Assembly (NCBI RefSeq): GCF_009905375.1
Contig: NC_133648.1
Coordinates: 88,040,307 to 88,104,306 of the forward strand
Direction: 5' to 3'
Length of the DNA stretch: 64,000 nt
Origin: Apium graveolens
Lineage: Eukaryota; Streptophyta; Magnoliopsida; Apiales; Apiaceae
Shown here: positions 22,261-32,683 of the stretch, piece after piece
How the letters are laid out: every line of letters starts with the position of its first letter
Position numbering within the stretch: the stretch's first letter is position 1
The notes under the pieces: generated by a model
Databases searched by the model: none
What the model was told of the DNA's origin: nothing
The model's input: the letters and a program-made list of their open reading frames with translations, nothing else
Position numbers and translations under genes: made by a program

Positions 22261-22769
22261 CAGTCAAATTGATTCAGAAGAGATTATTTGCTGCTCAAGA
22301 TAGGCAAAGAAAATATGTGGACCCAGCACGTAAGGATATCAGATTCCAAGTAGGTTAAGCCATTTAGCTAAAAGTATCACCGAGGAAAGGATTGTCTAGA
22401 TTTGGAAAGAAAGGGAAGTTAGCACCTAGATATGTTGGTCCTTTTGAAATTTTGAGTCAAGTAGGGAAGGTGGCCTATGAATTAGCTTTGTTGCCTCAGT
22501 ATCAGCATGTGCATAATGTATTTCATGTATCATTGCTTAAGAAGTATAATCCTGATGTCAACCTTGTGATAGAGTATGAACCTATAGAGATTCAGACAAA
22601 CCTGCCATTTGTGGAGCAACCTATCAAAATACTCGACTAGCAAGAAAAGAGTCTTAGAAATAAGTTGGTCAAGTTGGTAAGAGTACTTTGGAGATATCCC
22701 AAGGTTGAAGAATCAACATGGGAACTAGAGTCGGATATGCGTAGCCGGTATCCTCACTTATTCTCCTAG
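22261..22769 (+). pseudogene. pol: Gypsy-F pol remnant: integrase C-terminus and chromodomain
   Basis: This is what remains in the window of an older Tekay-type element. It reads KRLFAAQDRQRKYVDPARKD, then the integrase C-terminal [14 protein letters not shown] and [16 protein letters not shown], then a chromodomain ending [18 protein letters not shown]. It terminates at TAG 22767-22769. Stops occur near 22354 and 22368 and at 22638-22640. Copia-A is inserted at its left edge, so the rest of pol lies left of the window. Confidence 0.9.
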
Positions 22770-22784
22770 ATTCTGAGGACAGAA

Positions 22785-22803
22785 TCCTTTAAGGGGGAGA
22801 GGA
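22785..22803 (+). other. Polypurine tract of gypsy-F
   Basis: The purine run CTTTAAGGGGGAGAGGA lies directly before the LTR start TGTTACGACC. Confidence 0.7.
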
Positions 22804-24754
22804 TGTTACGACCGGTATTTCTAAAACTTATTTATATATAATTGTGTGTTTATAATTGAGATTTAAATTATGTTAAATTATAAATGTGGATGATCTATAT
22901 GTTGAGTGCCTATAAATTAAGTATTTAATATATTAGTTTATATAAAAAAATTTGAAAGGAAAAACTTATTATTTAGTATTTTTAAATGAAAATTAAAAGT
23001 ATTTCATTCTATATGAAAAATCGATTTTTAAAAATCTTTTAACAAAAAATTTCAAATTTTATATCATTAAATTTCTAAAATCATAAGGTATTTTATAATA
23101 TATATTTTGTGATTTATGGAAGTATATTTATATTTATAGAAATTGTTTTATATAGATTAGTTGATTTTTAATTTGCAAATTACTTAGTTGCCCATGCATG
23201 CATTTTACTTCCAACACAAGTTAAGGGCAAACTTGGAAATTCTAACCCCACTAACTACTACTTTACCAGCCAAATTACTACCTTATCCTTGCATGCAAAA
23301 TGACACAAGCTTTCTTAAGGGTTACTCTTGTCAATTCTCAATTCTACTCACTTTTTAGTCAAATCAAAACCATAAAATCAAGTACAAGTCATAATCACAC
23401 TCACTACACTCCACTCCACCCTCACCTCTCTTCTCCCTCTCCCTCTCTCGGCCGTCTCTCGGCCTCTCTTGGCTGAAGCCCCCACCCCCTTTGATCTTGC
23501 ATGGTAGTGTTTTGTTAAACTCAAAGTGAACACCCTTGAATCTTATGAATCTAAGGCTTTCACCATAAGATATATTATCATAGGGTTGAGAATGGCTAGA
23601 CATGAGTGTGTCACACTTATGCAAATGTTGTTTTAACCCTAATCCATTCGTCCATGACTTGTTAGGAGCCGAATGGATGGTGTTTTTGTTGCTTTGTTTG
23701 ATCTTTGTATGTTTATGTGAAAATAACATGGATTTGGAAATAAAAATTTGATAAACCTCTTTGAATGCTAAGTGGTCATATTAGTTATGGTTAATGCTAG
23801 GCTTGCATGTTGATTTTATGATGAAATTATTATGGAAACCATATTGTTTTTAGCTTGTAAATTCGAAAGCATGCATGCATATGTTCAACTCATGATTTTT
23901 GAAAGTTCTTGTTGATTTGGATTGATTTTTGTTAATAAACTCTAATTCCAGTTGAGTTAAGATATTGATCATGACTTATGCTCCTTGTTATGTTATTTTG
24001 ATTTATATATATGAAGGGTTTAAGTTGTTATTTCGAATCGGTGATGACTTGTAATTAGTGTGTTGATTTAACTCTTAATTTGCTATATTGCACCTTAGGT
24101 AAGGATGATCTCCACCAAGCCAAAATTGGGTGTGAGAGTGTTAGTTCAGTAGGTTTCTTTGGTTGAGGTTTGGTTTGGGTTTTGATTGATGTTTGGTTTG
24201 GTTTGTCAACTGGGAAACATGGTGAAAAAGGGGTACACTAGATTATGCAGAATTTCAGTTTGGTTCCATGAGGTTTAGAGTGAGATTTGACCTTGTCATT
24301 GTAATGCACTTTGAGGCCCAAGTCACCAGAAGCTAGTACTATGGGTATAATTCAGATTTTAGGTGTTTTTTAGAGGTTTGTAGGACGTTTGGTTAGGTGC
24401 ACGAGTGAAAACACTAAATTTGTCCAGCAGGGGACAGTTTTACCGCAACCTAGAAATGGGGAGTTTTGGCCATGTCATGGGTAGGCCCTCACTAGGAATT
24501 GGTTGTCCCTAGTTATAGGGAGTGTCTGGGGTGTTTTTCCAGCCATAGTTCATAGGAATTGAGTTAGGATCATGTGTCACAAGTTAGTGCAAATCAGGAC
24601 ACTTTTCTGTCCAGAAATTAGGGGAACATTGGACTTTAAGCTTAGGCCTAGAAAGGCCCAAGCTAGGCCTTTGAGTCACACCAATTTTGGGAGTTGCCTT
24701 ATGATCAGAAGAGTCTAGTGTAGAAGTTTGGGAGGTAAACTTGAGGTGTAAGGG
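22804..24754 (+). repeat. Gypsy-F 3' LTR, 5' portion (interrupted by copia-C)
   Basis: It begins TGTTACGACCGG after the polypurine tract and runs as AT-rich sequence without genes until copia-C starts. Its remaining part would lie beyond the right end of copia-C, outside the window. A CT-rich stretch at about 23395-23470 probably marks the transcription leader. Confidence 0.8.
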
Positions 24755-25403
24755 TGTTGTTGTGTATATGTTGTGTACTTGATGATTTCATGAACAAAAC
24801 ACCTTGGTAGATTTTACTTAGTGAAAATGTAGCACTCGACGGATAAGGATTATAGTCCCGACGAATAACTCATTTTGGTCCCGACGGATGATGACTTATT
24901 ATCCATCGAGTGAGTAGCTTATGTAACAATAAGTATGTAGCACATTTCTACATACACATTGTTTAGAATCTGTAGTAGTACTTAAGTCATGTTGACTTTA
25001 ACTAGATATGCAGAATAGGTTGATTAATTGTACATAGATGATGTCTTGTAATTCTGCATAGATGAAATGAAGTCTAGTGCCTGATTTCTACCCGACGGAT
25101 AAACAACAATGAATTCGACAGATGATCAACAACCTGACGGATGATCATTAACTCGACGGATGATCATAAACCCGACGGATAAAGAATTCAAATATCTGTT
25201 GACAGTGACAACAAAGTCACATGCGTCGAGTGTATGCAAATGGAATGTGGTAGCCTATTCAACTGGGATTTCGAGAACAAAGAAGCATTGCCATTTCCAT
25301 GCTCTTATGAAGATATTCAAAGATGCTGGAATAGAGTAATGAAGTAGCATTGTATTAGACTTGATAGTTTTTGTTTTATTATCCTGTCTTATTACTTTGT
25401 AAT

Positions 25404-25424
25404 CTTGGTGATATATAAACCAAG
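25404..25424 (+). promoter_or_regulatory. TATA box inside an inverted repeat, copia-C LTR
   Basis: CTTGGT, then GATATATAA, then ACCAAG. The same 21 nt occur in copia-A (21624-21644, reversed) and in both copia-B LTRs, while the surrounding LTR sequence has diverged. Confidence 0.65.
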
Positions 25425-25588
25425 AAACAACAATAGAATAGTAACTAAGAAAAGAAACAGAGATACTAGAAGAGAAAAACATTTGTAAGCTATATTCTTA
25501 GCATTTATCTCATTCTTAGTTGTTATCATTTTGTAAGCAGCTGTGAGCTTTTTGTACACAGAGTTCTCTCGATATATATTATATATCT

Positions 25589-25614
25589 CTGGTGGAATCA
25601 TTCAAATCCACCAG
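25589..25614 (+). other. Conserved hairpin in the copia-C LTR
   Basis: CTGGTGGA is followed after ten bases by TCCACCAG, an 8-bp perfect stem. Copia-B has it at 29987-30010 and copia-A at 21410-21434 (stem one base shorter). It lies in the transcribed R/U5 part, so it could act in RNA. Confidence 0.55.
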
Positions 25615-25810
25615 AAAGTTTTTAAAGACTCTTATTTTTAATTACTTGTGTTTTGATTCATTTCAAGTAATTATTCCGCATTCTGCTAATTAATTCACAC
25701 TTATATTTATATATATGAGTTAGAACATTTTTATTCAAGAAAAAAAGTTTCAAGAATTCCATTCAACCCCCCTTCTGTAATTCTTGTTACATTGTTAAGG
25801 GACTAACAAT

Positions 25811-25822
25811 TGGTAACAGAGC
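25811..25822 (+). other. Primer binding site of copia-C
   Basis: TGGTAACAGAGC has one mismatch to the initiator-Met complement. Confidence 0.85.
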
Positions 25823-25869
25823 AAGCTCTTAAAGAACAAAGAGTTTAAAGATCAAAACAATACAGCAAG

Positions 25870-27401
25870 ATGAACAAGAAGGATGTTGGAGTCAAGATTC
25901 CTTTTCTGGATAAAGACAATTACCATCATTGGAAGGTAAAGTGCATCTTCATTTACTTTCTCAAGATGAGGCCTATGTGGACTGCATAGAAAGAGGCCCT
26001 CATGTACCAATGAGAGCTGCAACTGGAAATGAGGCATCTGTCCCCAAGCCAAGGCATGAATGGTCTGATCCTGATATTGAACAAGTCAGGAAGGATAAAA
26101 AGGCCATGAATATCCTATTTAATGGAGTGGATGGTGACATGTTTGACAACATTATCAACTGCAAAACTGCCAAGGATGTTTGGGATACAATACAGATCAT
26201 CTGTGATGGCACTGAGCAAGTTAGAGAAAACAAGATGCAGCTACTGATTCAGCAATATGAGCATTTTCATAATGAAGAAAGTGAGTCTCTCACTAATATT
26301 TTTAGTAGGTTTCAATAACTGCTAAATGCTTTAAAGTTGCATGGAAGGGTCTATCAGACAAAAGACTCTAATCTGAAATTCCTTAGATCTCTTCCAAATG
26401 AATGGAAACCAATGATAGTCTCATTGAGAAACTCACAAGATTATAAGGAGTTTACTTTGGAGAGACTGTATGGCATCCTGAAAACTTATGAGCTTGAAAT
26501 AGAGCAAGATGAGAGGATGTAGAGAGGAAAGAAGAAAGGAGGGTCCATTGTACTAGTTGCTGCGTTAGAGAAAGAGAAGGAGATGAAGATGGAAGCTGTT
26601 GAGTCAACTTCAAGGGTCTATGAAAGCAAGGGCAAGGGGCTTGCAGTAGAAAGTGAAGATTCTTTGATGCAAGATGACATGGAAGACATTGATGAACATT
26701 TAGCATTTCTTTCCAGAAGATTTACCAAGCTCAAGTTCAAAAAGAACTTTGAAGCAGCCAAGCCAAATAGAAACATGGTGGATAAATCAAAATTCAAATG
26801 TTTCAAATGTGGCTTGGCAGGGCACTTTGCCAGTAAGTGTAGAAAGTCAGATTCTAGTAAGAAAAAGTTTGAGCCTGTGGATTATAAGCAAAAATACTTT
26901 GAGCTGCTCAAACAAAAGGAAAGGGCTTTCATTACACAAGAAAACGACTGGGCAGCAGATGGTCTGGATGAAGATGAAGATGTCAGCTATGTCAATCTAG
27001 CCCTAATGGCAAAGTCTGATGAAACAGAAACAAGTTCTTCAAGTAATCAGGTAATTACTACAAACCTTGCACATTTATCTAAACTGAGTGTAATGATGCT
27101 ATAAATTACATGTCTACAAAGTTATATCATTTGTGTGTTACATTTAAGTCTCTTACTAAAGAAAATGCTAAAATCAAAGAAAACAATTTGTTTTTGAGCG
27201 AGATAAATAATGTGCTAGAGTCTCAGTTCATTGATTTTGAAAAATTAAGAATTGAGTGTAAGATTGCCAAGGAGGAATTAACTGAGTCCTTGAAGAAAGA
27301 AGAAATTTTGAAGAAGCAGCTAGAGCGTGAACAGGAGGTGATTAAGGCATGGATAACATCTAGAGATGTCCATGCTCAAATCACCAAAGTTCAAGGAATT
27401 G
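25870..27401 (+). pseudogene. gag: Copia-C gag, N-terminal part, broken and split by LTR-X
   Basis: It starts at ATG 25870 (MNKKDVGVKIPFLDKDNYHHW). A one-base loss near 25942 shifts the frame, which then reads from about 25945 as HLHLLSQDEAYVDCIERGPH. It contains the UBN2-type capsid segment (IQIICDGTEQVRENKMQ) and the zinc knuckle CFKCGLAGHFASKC at about 26808-26850. A charged coiled coil (SLKKEEILKKQLEREQ) runs up to the insertion. Further lesions are stops at 26316-26318 and 26520-26522 and a one-base loss near 27090. The coding sequence continues at 59716. Confidence 0.9.
27397..27401 (+). other. Target site duplication AATTG, left copy, of solo LTR-X
   Basis: AATTG occurs here and at 59716-59720. 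The unsplit copia-A gag contains the sequence once (reverse strand, about 19640), which confirms an insertion. Confidence 0.93.
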
Positions 27402-29133
27402 TGTAATAACTCGAATTTTTGAGACCTTGTAAAATGTTTAATGAATAGTAATCCTGACAGACGGGAAAAACTTTTGAGCCCACACTATGTAGTGCATGAG
27501 AAAATGAGTTTCGGAGTTGATATTACGACTATACGTACCAAATAAGTGTATGTAAACGCTATTAGTTTTTGAAGAAAACGAACTTTGAAAAATGACTGTA
27601 TTTATGACTTATCGAGGATTACGGGAATCACAATATAATTACGAGATTAAAATCCTACGGATTTATATTCAAGTAGGATAAATAAAAATATAAGGAATAA
27701 ATATGAAAGGAATTACTTCACAAACCAATTATGAGTAAGTATTACGGAGAACGTTTAAGTAACCGAGCGAACGCGTAAACGATTATATAAACGTAATGCA
27801 CTAACTAAACCATGGTAAGGAATTAACCATGGTTACTTCATCAAATAGTGAGCTAACCATAGGATGATCAAGCTAGCTAGCAAAATAGTGTGCTAAGGAA
27901 GCTAACCTTGTAGTTTAGCTTATAACCTAGTAAGCTATTAAGATTTGTCCCTAAGATATGCAACCAAGAATCAACCTAGAATGCTATACTAGGAGAATAA
28001 AATCAATTGCAAATATATCACCTCATCTTCCTAGAAGCAACCTAGCAAAGCATCCAAGAGATGTAACCAAGAGTAGTATAAATACCCCCCTTGGAAGCTC
28101 CATTCGGCCCTAATGAAAAAAGGGGAGAAATCAAATTCAAATCTCCAAGTTCTAGCTCTTGTAAAATCACCTAATTAATTCTCAAGCCTCCTAGAAATTA
28201 AACTAAGGTAATAAAATTCTTTTATCTCTTTTTATCAAGGTTTGATGGGTGAAATAAATTCAAGAAACTCACTAGTGAATAGTGTGAATAGTAACCTCTC
28301 TTTGGTTTCTTGATTTCAATGGTGGTTTTAGGTTCTAAAAATAATACCAAGCACTTCCAAGCCTCTATCATCCTCAATAACACATCTCAAGCTTTCAAGA
28401 AAGGTAAAAATCTTTGGCCCAACTTTATTTAAGATTCATTTTTAAGATCCATTTAGTATGTGGTAGTAAACATAGTGTAATGAGTGTTAGTGATGAAATC
28501 TTGATGATTAAGTTTAGTAGATTTAAGGTTGGTTGTTGTTGCCTCAAGAACATGATGTTCTTGAGAGTATTTTGTGTATTGATGATGATATGATGATTTT
28601 TGGTGGTTGTGTTAAGAGTTAGGGCGTAAACGAAACCCCGATCGTAAACGTAACTTTGTTAAAACCAACAAATCGTAACTTTAAGTTTCTGCAGAAAGTC
28701 CCGAAGTTGTAAATGTAGATTCTTGAAAATGTTATAAGGATTGTTTAGGCGCTTGAATCGCTTGATTCCGATTTACGGATCAAAAGTTATGGCCGTTTTA
28801 GTAAAAGTGATTTACGCGACAAAAACTGCTACGAATTACGAACTTTGAAAATATAAAGGATAGACTTAAAGTGTTCATAAATCATGAAATTTTTACAGAG
28901 AGTAACATATTGAGTTTTCTAACTGCCATTAAAATTTCTAGTGAAAATAATGATTTCCCAATTTTATAAAAATGTCGGAGCCGAGACTGCGCGAGTAGAA
29001 ACCGTAAGAATCCATAAGCGGAGCCGACGACGATAATGAGAATGAACCTACGATACTTAGAAAAATGAAGTGACCATAATGTGAATATGAATTAAAGGAA
29101 TAATAAGGGTAGTATAAGTTGAGAGGATGCATA
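27402..29133 (+). repeat. Solo LTR-X, left part
   Basis: It begins TGTAATAACTCG. Together with 57780-59715 it forms a 3668-bp LTR bounded by AATTG duplications with no internal region, so it is a solo LTR left by LTR-LTR recombination. The TATA box TATAAATA is at 28077-28084. A donor-like AAG|GTAAAAATC lies at about 28406. No protein-coding region was seen in this part. It ends in the GCATA duplication of copia-B (29129-29133). Confidence 0.92.
28077..28084 (+). promoter_or_regulatory. TATA box of LTR-X
   Basis: TATAAATA is followed by a C run and a leader. The second copy is at 13882-13875 on the minus strand. Confidence 0.55.
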
Positions 29134-30206
29134 TGTTAGGAAAATATGTATTAGTTTGATGATAAGTTAAACAAAACACTTAAGTAGAAATCTAGTGTTT
29201 GTAGCCTCAACGGATAAGACCATTCTGGCTATCCGTTGATGGAGTAGCTTTACTTAGAAATAAGTTTAGTATTGTTGCACATTTCAGTTTCTGTATTTAA
29301 GTTATAATTCTTAGATGATTGTGGGAAATTATAAGTCATGTTGACTACTAGTGGATATGCAAATAGGAGGGCTAATTATAAATATTTCATGCCTTGTAAT
29401 TTTTATAAGTGAAGTAGTATCAACTGATAAATTAAAGGCCTTCAACGGATGAGAAACAAAGCTTCAATGGATGTCTCTAAAGCTTCAACGGATAACATCC
29501 ATCAACGGATGAGTGCATCAACGGATAAAGCTTCAACTGCTAATTTATCAACGGATAAAGCCATCAACGGATGAAAGCTTTAACGGATGCTCAGTTCAAT
29601 AGCAGTTGACAGTGACAATTCATAAGCTGACAGAGGCACATGGGTTGACAGAGACAATTGGAATGTGGTAGCCTCTTGGAGGAATCAAGAAAATGCAGCA
29701 TTTCTATTCTAGTGCAAACAAGGAAGTATTCAAAGATTCAAAGATTATCCTAGATTGCATTGGATAGAGAAATGAAGAAGAAACATGTGAAGAATCTTTT
29801 TAATTGTATTTGTACTTTTGTCTTCACTTGTAAACTTGGTGATATATAAACCAAGTTGCAGCTAGTAATTAGATGGTGAATTTTCCAGAGCTGTTTAGAA
29901 AAACATAGAGAGAAAATCATCTAGTTTGTACTAGGATGCAGCTGTGATCATTTCTTTGAATCACAGATTTTCTGAAATACACATCTCTGGTGGAACAACA
30001 AATCCACCAGAAAAGTTTTTGAAGCCTTTGTGTTCTTTACATTTGTGTCTTGAATATATATCTGTCTGCACCTGCTCAAAGAAATTCACACACAACTGTT
30101 CATCAAAACACTTAGCCTTTGAAACTGCTCAAAACTTGAAATTTTTTTGAGATTTGCATTCAACCCCCCTTCTGTAAATCTCATTGTTAGTTCCTTGGGA
30201 ATAACA
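29134..30206 (+). repeat. Copia-B 5' LTR
   Basis: It runs from TGTTAGGAAAAT to GGGAATAACA and is nearly identical to 56714-57774. It carries the TATA inverted repeat at 29835-29855, the hairpin at 29987-30010, and about ten copies of CAACGGATRA or its reverse at 29208-29240 and 29430-29590. Confidence 0.95.
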
Positions 30207-30208
30207 AT

Positions 30209-30220
30209 TGGTATCAGAGC
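30209..30220 (+). other. Primer binding site of copia-B
   Basis: TGGTATCAGAGC is an exact match to the initiator-Met tRNA complement, two bases after the LTR. Confidence 0.93.
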
Positions 30221-30266
30221 AAGCTCTTAACTTGCAAAGAGTTTAAAGATCTATTCTACTAACATC

Positions 30267-32663
30267 ATGAGTAAGAAGGATACTGGTGTAAAGATTCCAA
30301 TCCTGGAAAGAGATAATTATCATCACTGGAAAGTGAAGATGCATCTACATCTTCTCTCTCAAGATGAAAGCTACATCAACTGCATTGAAAATGGTCCTCA
30401 TATCCCTCACAAGGTGGCCACAGCTGCAACTGCCACAGTTGCTATTGGATAGTCTATTCCCAATCCAAAAGCTAAATGGACTGATGAAGATATTGAAGAG
30501 GTTCACAAGGACAAGAAAGCCATGGACATTCTGTTTAATGGCCTAGATCAAGATATGTTTGATAATGTCATTAAGAGCCAAACTGCTAAGGAAATTTGGG
30601 ATACTGTGCAACTTATCTGTGAAGGTACTGAACAAGTCAGAGAAAACAAAATGCAGCTTCTCATTCAACAGTATGAATACTTTCATTTTGAAGAAGGAGA
30701 ATCACTGAATGATACCTTCAATAGATTTCAGAAACTGTTGAATGGATTGAAGTTGTATGGCAGAGTGTGCCAAGTCAAGGATTCCAACTTAAAATTTCTG
30801 AGGTCTCTACCAAAGGAATGGAAGCCTATGACTGTTTCACTAAGGAATTCTCAAGATTATAAGGACTTCACACTTGAAAGATTATATGGAATTTTGAAGA
30901 CCTATGAATTTGAGATGGAGCAAGATGAGCTGTTGGAAAAGGGAAAGAGAAAAGGTGGATCAGTTGCACTTGTAGCTGACAATGAGAAGACTGAAGCCAT
31001 GAATGAAGAAAAGACAATGCCAAGTCTCAAAATTGGCACAAGCAAATCAGAATCAAGCAAGGGAAAGGAGCAAGTAGCTGAGGTTGAAGATAGTTCCAGT
31101 TAAGATGAATCTGATGATGTTGATGAACATCTGGCTTTTTTGTCCAGATGGTTTGCAAAGATGAAATTTTAGAAAAATGTTAAATTCACTAAGTCAAACA
31201 AGAACATGGTGGACAAATCTAAGTTCAAATGTTATAACTGTGGCATAAGTGGACACTTTGCAAATGAGTGCAGAAAGCCAACCTCTGATAAGAAGAAATT
31301 TGAGCAAGTGGATTACAAAAAGAAATATTTCGATTTGCTCAAACAAAAGGAAAGAGCTTTTACGACTCAGGATGACTGGGCAGCGGATGGAGCCAAAGAA
31401 GATGATGATATGGAATATGTCAACCTAGCCCTGATGGCTAATTCTGATGAAAATGAAACTAGTTCATCAAGCAACCAGGTAATTACTACTAACCTCTCTC
31501 AGCTTTCTAAGATTGAATGCAATGAAGCTATAAATGATATGTCCAATGAATTATATCATTTGCGTGTTTCCCTTAAATCACTAGCTAAAGAAAACACAAG
31601 AATTAAATAGAATAATTTGTTTTTAAGTGATAGAAATGCTGTGTTAGAGGGTAAGGTAATTGAAGTTGAGAAGATTAAAATCAAATGCTTATCTGTTGAG
31701 AGTGAACTAGAAGAATCTGTTAAGAAAGTAGAAATTCTTTCTAAACAATTAGAACGTGAACAAAATGTAATCAAGGCCTGGAAAACATTTAGGGATGTTA
31801 GTGCTCACATTGTCAAGGTTCAAGGAATTGAATCACTCTGTGAGAATGCCTGGAAGAAAAACAAAAAGGAAGTAGAATTAATTGATGGATTGTCAACGGA
31901 TGTGGAATCAACGAATGATGAAAGTTATCTGTTGAAGGAAGAAGAGGAGCATCCGTTGAAGGCTCATCAATTAAAACATGCAAATGATTCTAAAAAGAAC
32001 AATTTGAAAAATCTAAATAAGAAGTTTGGTTCAACTTCCAAGAACTTTGTCAAAGAAGAAGCTAGCACATCCAAAGATGCCAGTAAGGTGAATATAGGAC
32101 ACATGACTTTAGATCAGTTGAAAAATAGGTTTAAGATGGTTGAGGATAAAAAGGAAACTAAAAGGAAATCTAATAGAAATGGGAAGGTAGGGATTAACAA
32201 ACACAACAATTACACACCTGATAAGTATGCTCCTAGAAAAAGTTGTGTGCATTGTAAAAGTGTTAATCATCTATCTGCTAACTGCAAGTCTGTTAAGAAT
32301 GCTCTCATGCCTAACATGTCTATGTCACCTCTGCATGCTATGCCTGTTATGTCTCAACAAAATCCTCATGCACATTTTGCAAACATGCCATATGTTAATA
32401 ATCCTTACTTTGCTGCATTCAGTATGCCTCAAATGCCATACAACATGCCTATGTGGAATAATATGTTTGCACAATCTATGCCTTATCAAATTCAACCAAA
32501 TGTGCTAAATGATTCTGTGACTAACCCTACACTTCAACCAACTATATCTGAGACCAAGGTTGACCCAATGTTACCTAAGTCAAAAGATGCAGGAGGTATG
32601 AAGTCTAGAAAAAAGACTAACAAGGCTGGACCCAAGGAAACTTGGGTACCAAAATCAACTTGA
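30267..32663 (+). pseudogene. gag: Copia-B gag, interrupted only by stops
   Basis: ATG 30267 (MSKKDTGVKIPILERDNYHHW) begins a frame that stays in register to TGA 32661-32663. It contains the UBN2-type capsid segment (VQLICEGTEQVRENKMQ) and the zinc knuckle CYNCGISGHFANEC (about 31230). A coiled coil (SVKKVEILSKQLEREQ) follows, then a second knuckle CVHCKSVNHLSANC (about 32245). The tail is Met/Asn/Pro-rich and ends ETWVPKST. The stops are TAG 30450-30452, TAA 31101-31103, a TAG near 31170 and TAG 31608-31610. Three or four motif copies lie in the disordered segment at 31890-31965. It is the least shifted gag among the three copia copies. Confidence 0.92.
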
Positions 32664-32683
32664 TTTGATTTTGTTGTGTGCAG
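32646..32683 (+). other. 38-nt GT…AG segment at the copia-B gag-pol junction
   Basis: It begins GTACC and ends TGTGTGCAG, and contains the gag TGA. The frame before and after would be continuous if the 38 nt were skipped. Equivalent segments are at 60568-60605 and 18802-18765. Confidence 0.5.

Larger units (their letters stand above)
24755..25808 (+). repeat. Copia-C 5' LTR, about 1054 bp
   Basis: It ends GGGACTAACA two bases before the primer site. The start is placed at TGTTGTTGTG by alignment with copia-B and may be off by three bases. It contains copies of CCCGACGGATRA at about 24837-24910 and 25087-25190, the TATA inverted repeat at 25404-25424 and the hairpin at 25589-25614. Confidence 0.82.

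Noticed and set aside
22392..22640. Stand-alone chromodomain gene
   Set aside because: It is the integrase C-terminus and chromodomain of gypsy-F, followed by its polypurine tract and LTR.
25087..25190. CRISPR-like array in the copia LTR (short repeats with even spacing)
   Set aside because: The repeats are about 10 bp, occur in both orientations, recur in coding segments of the element, and the host is a plant.
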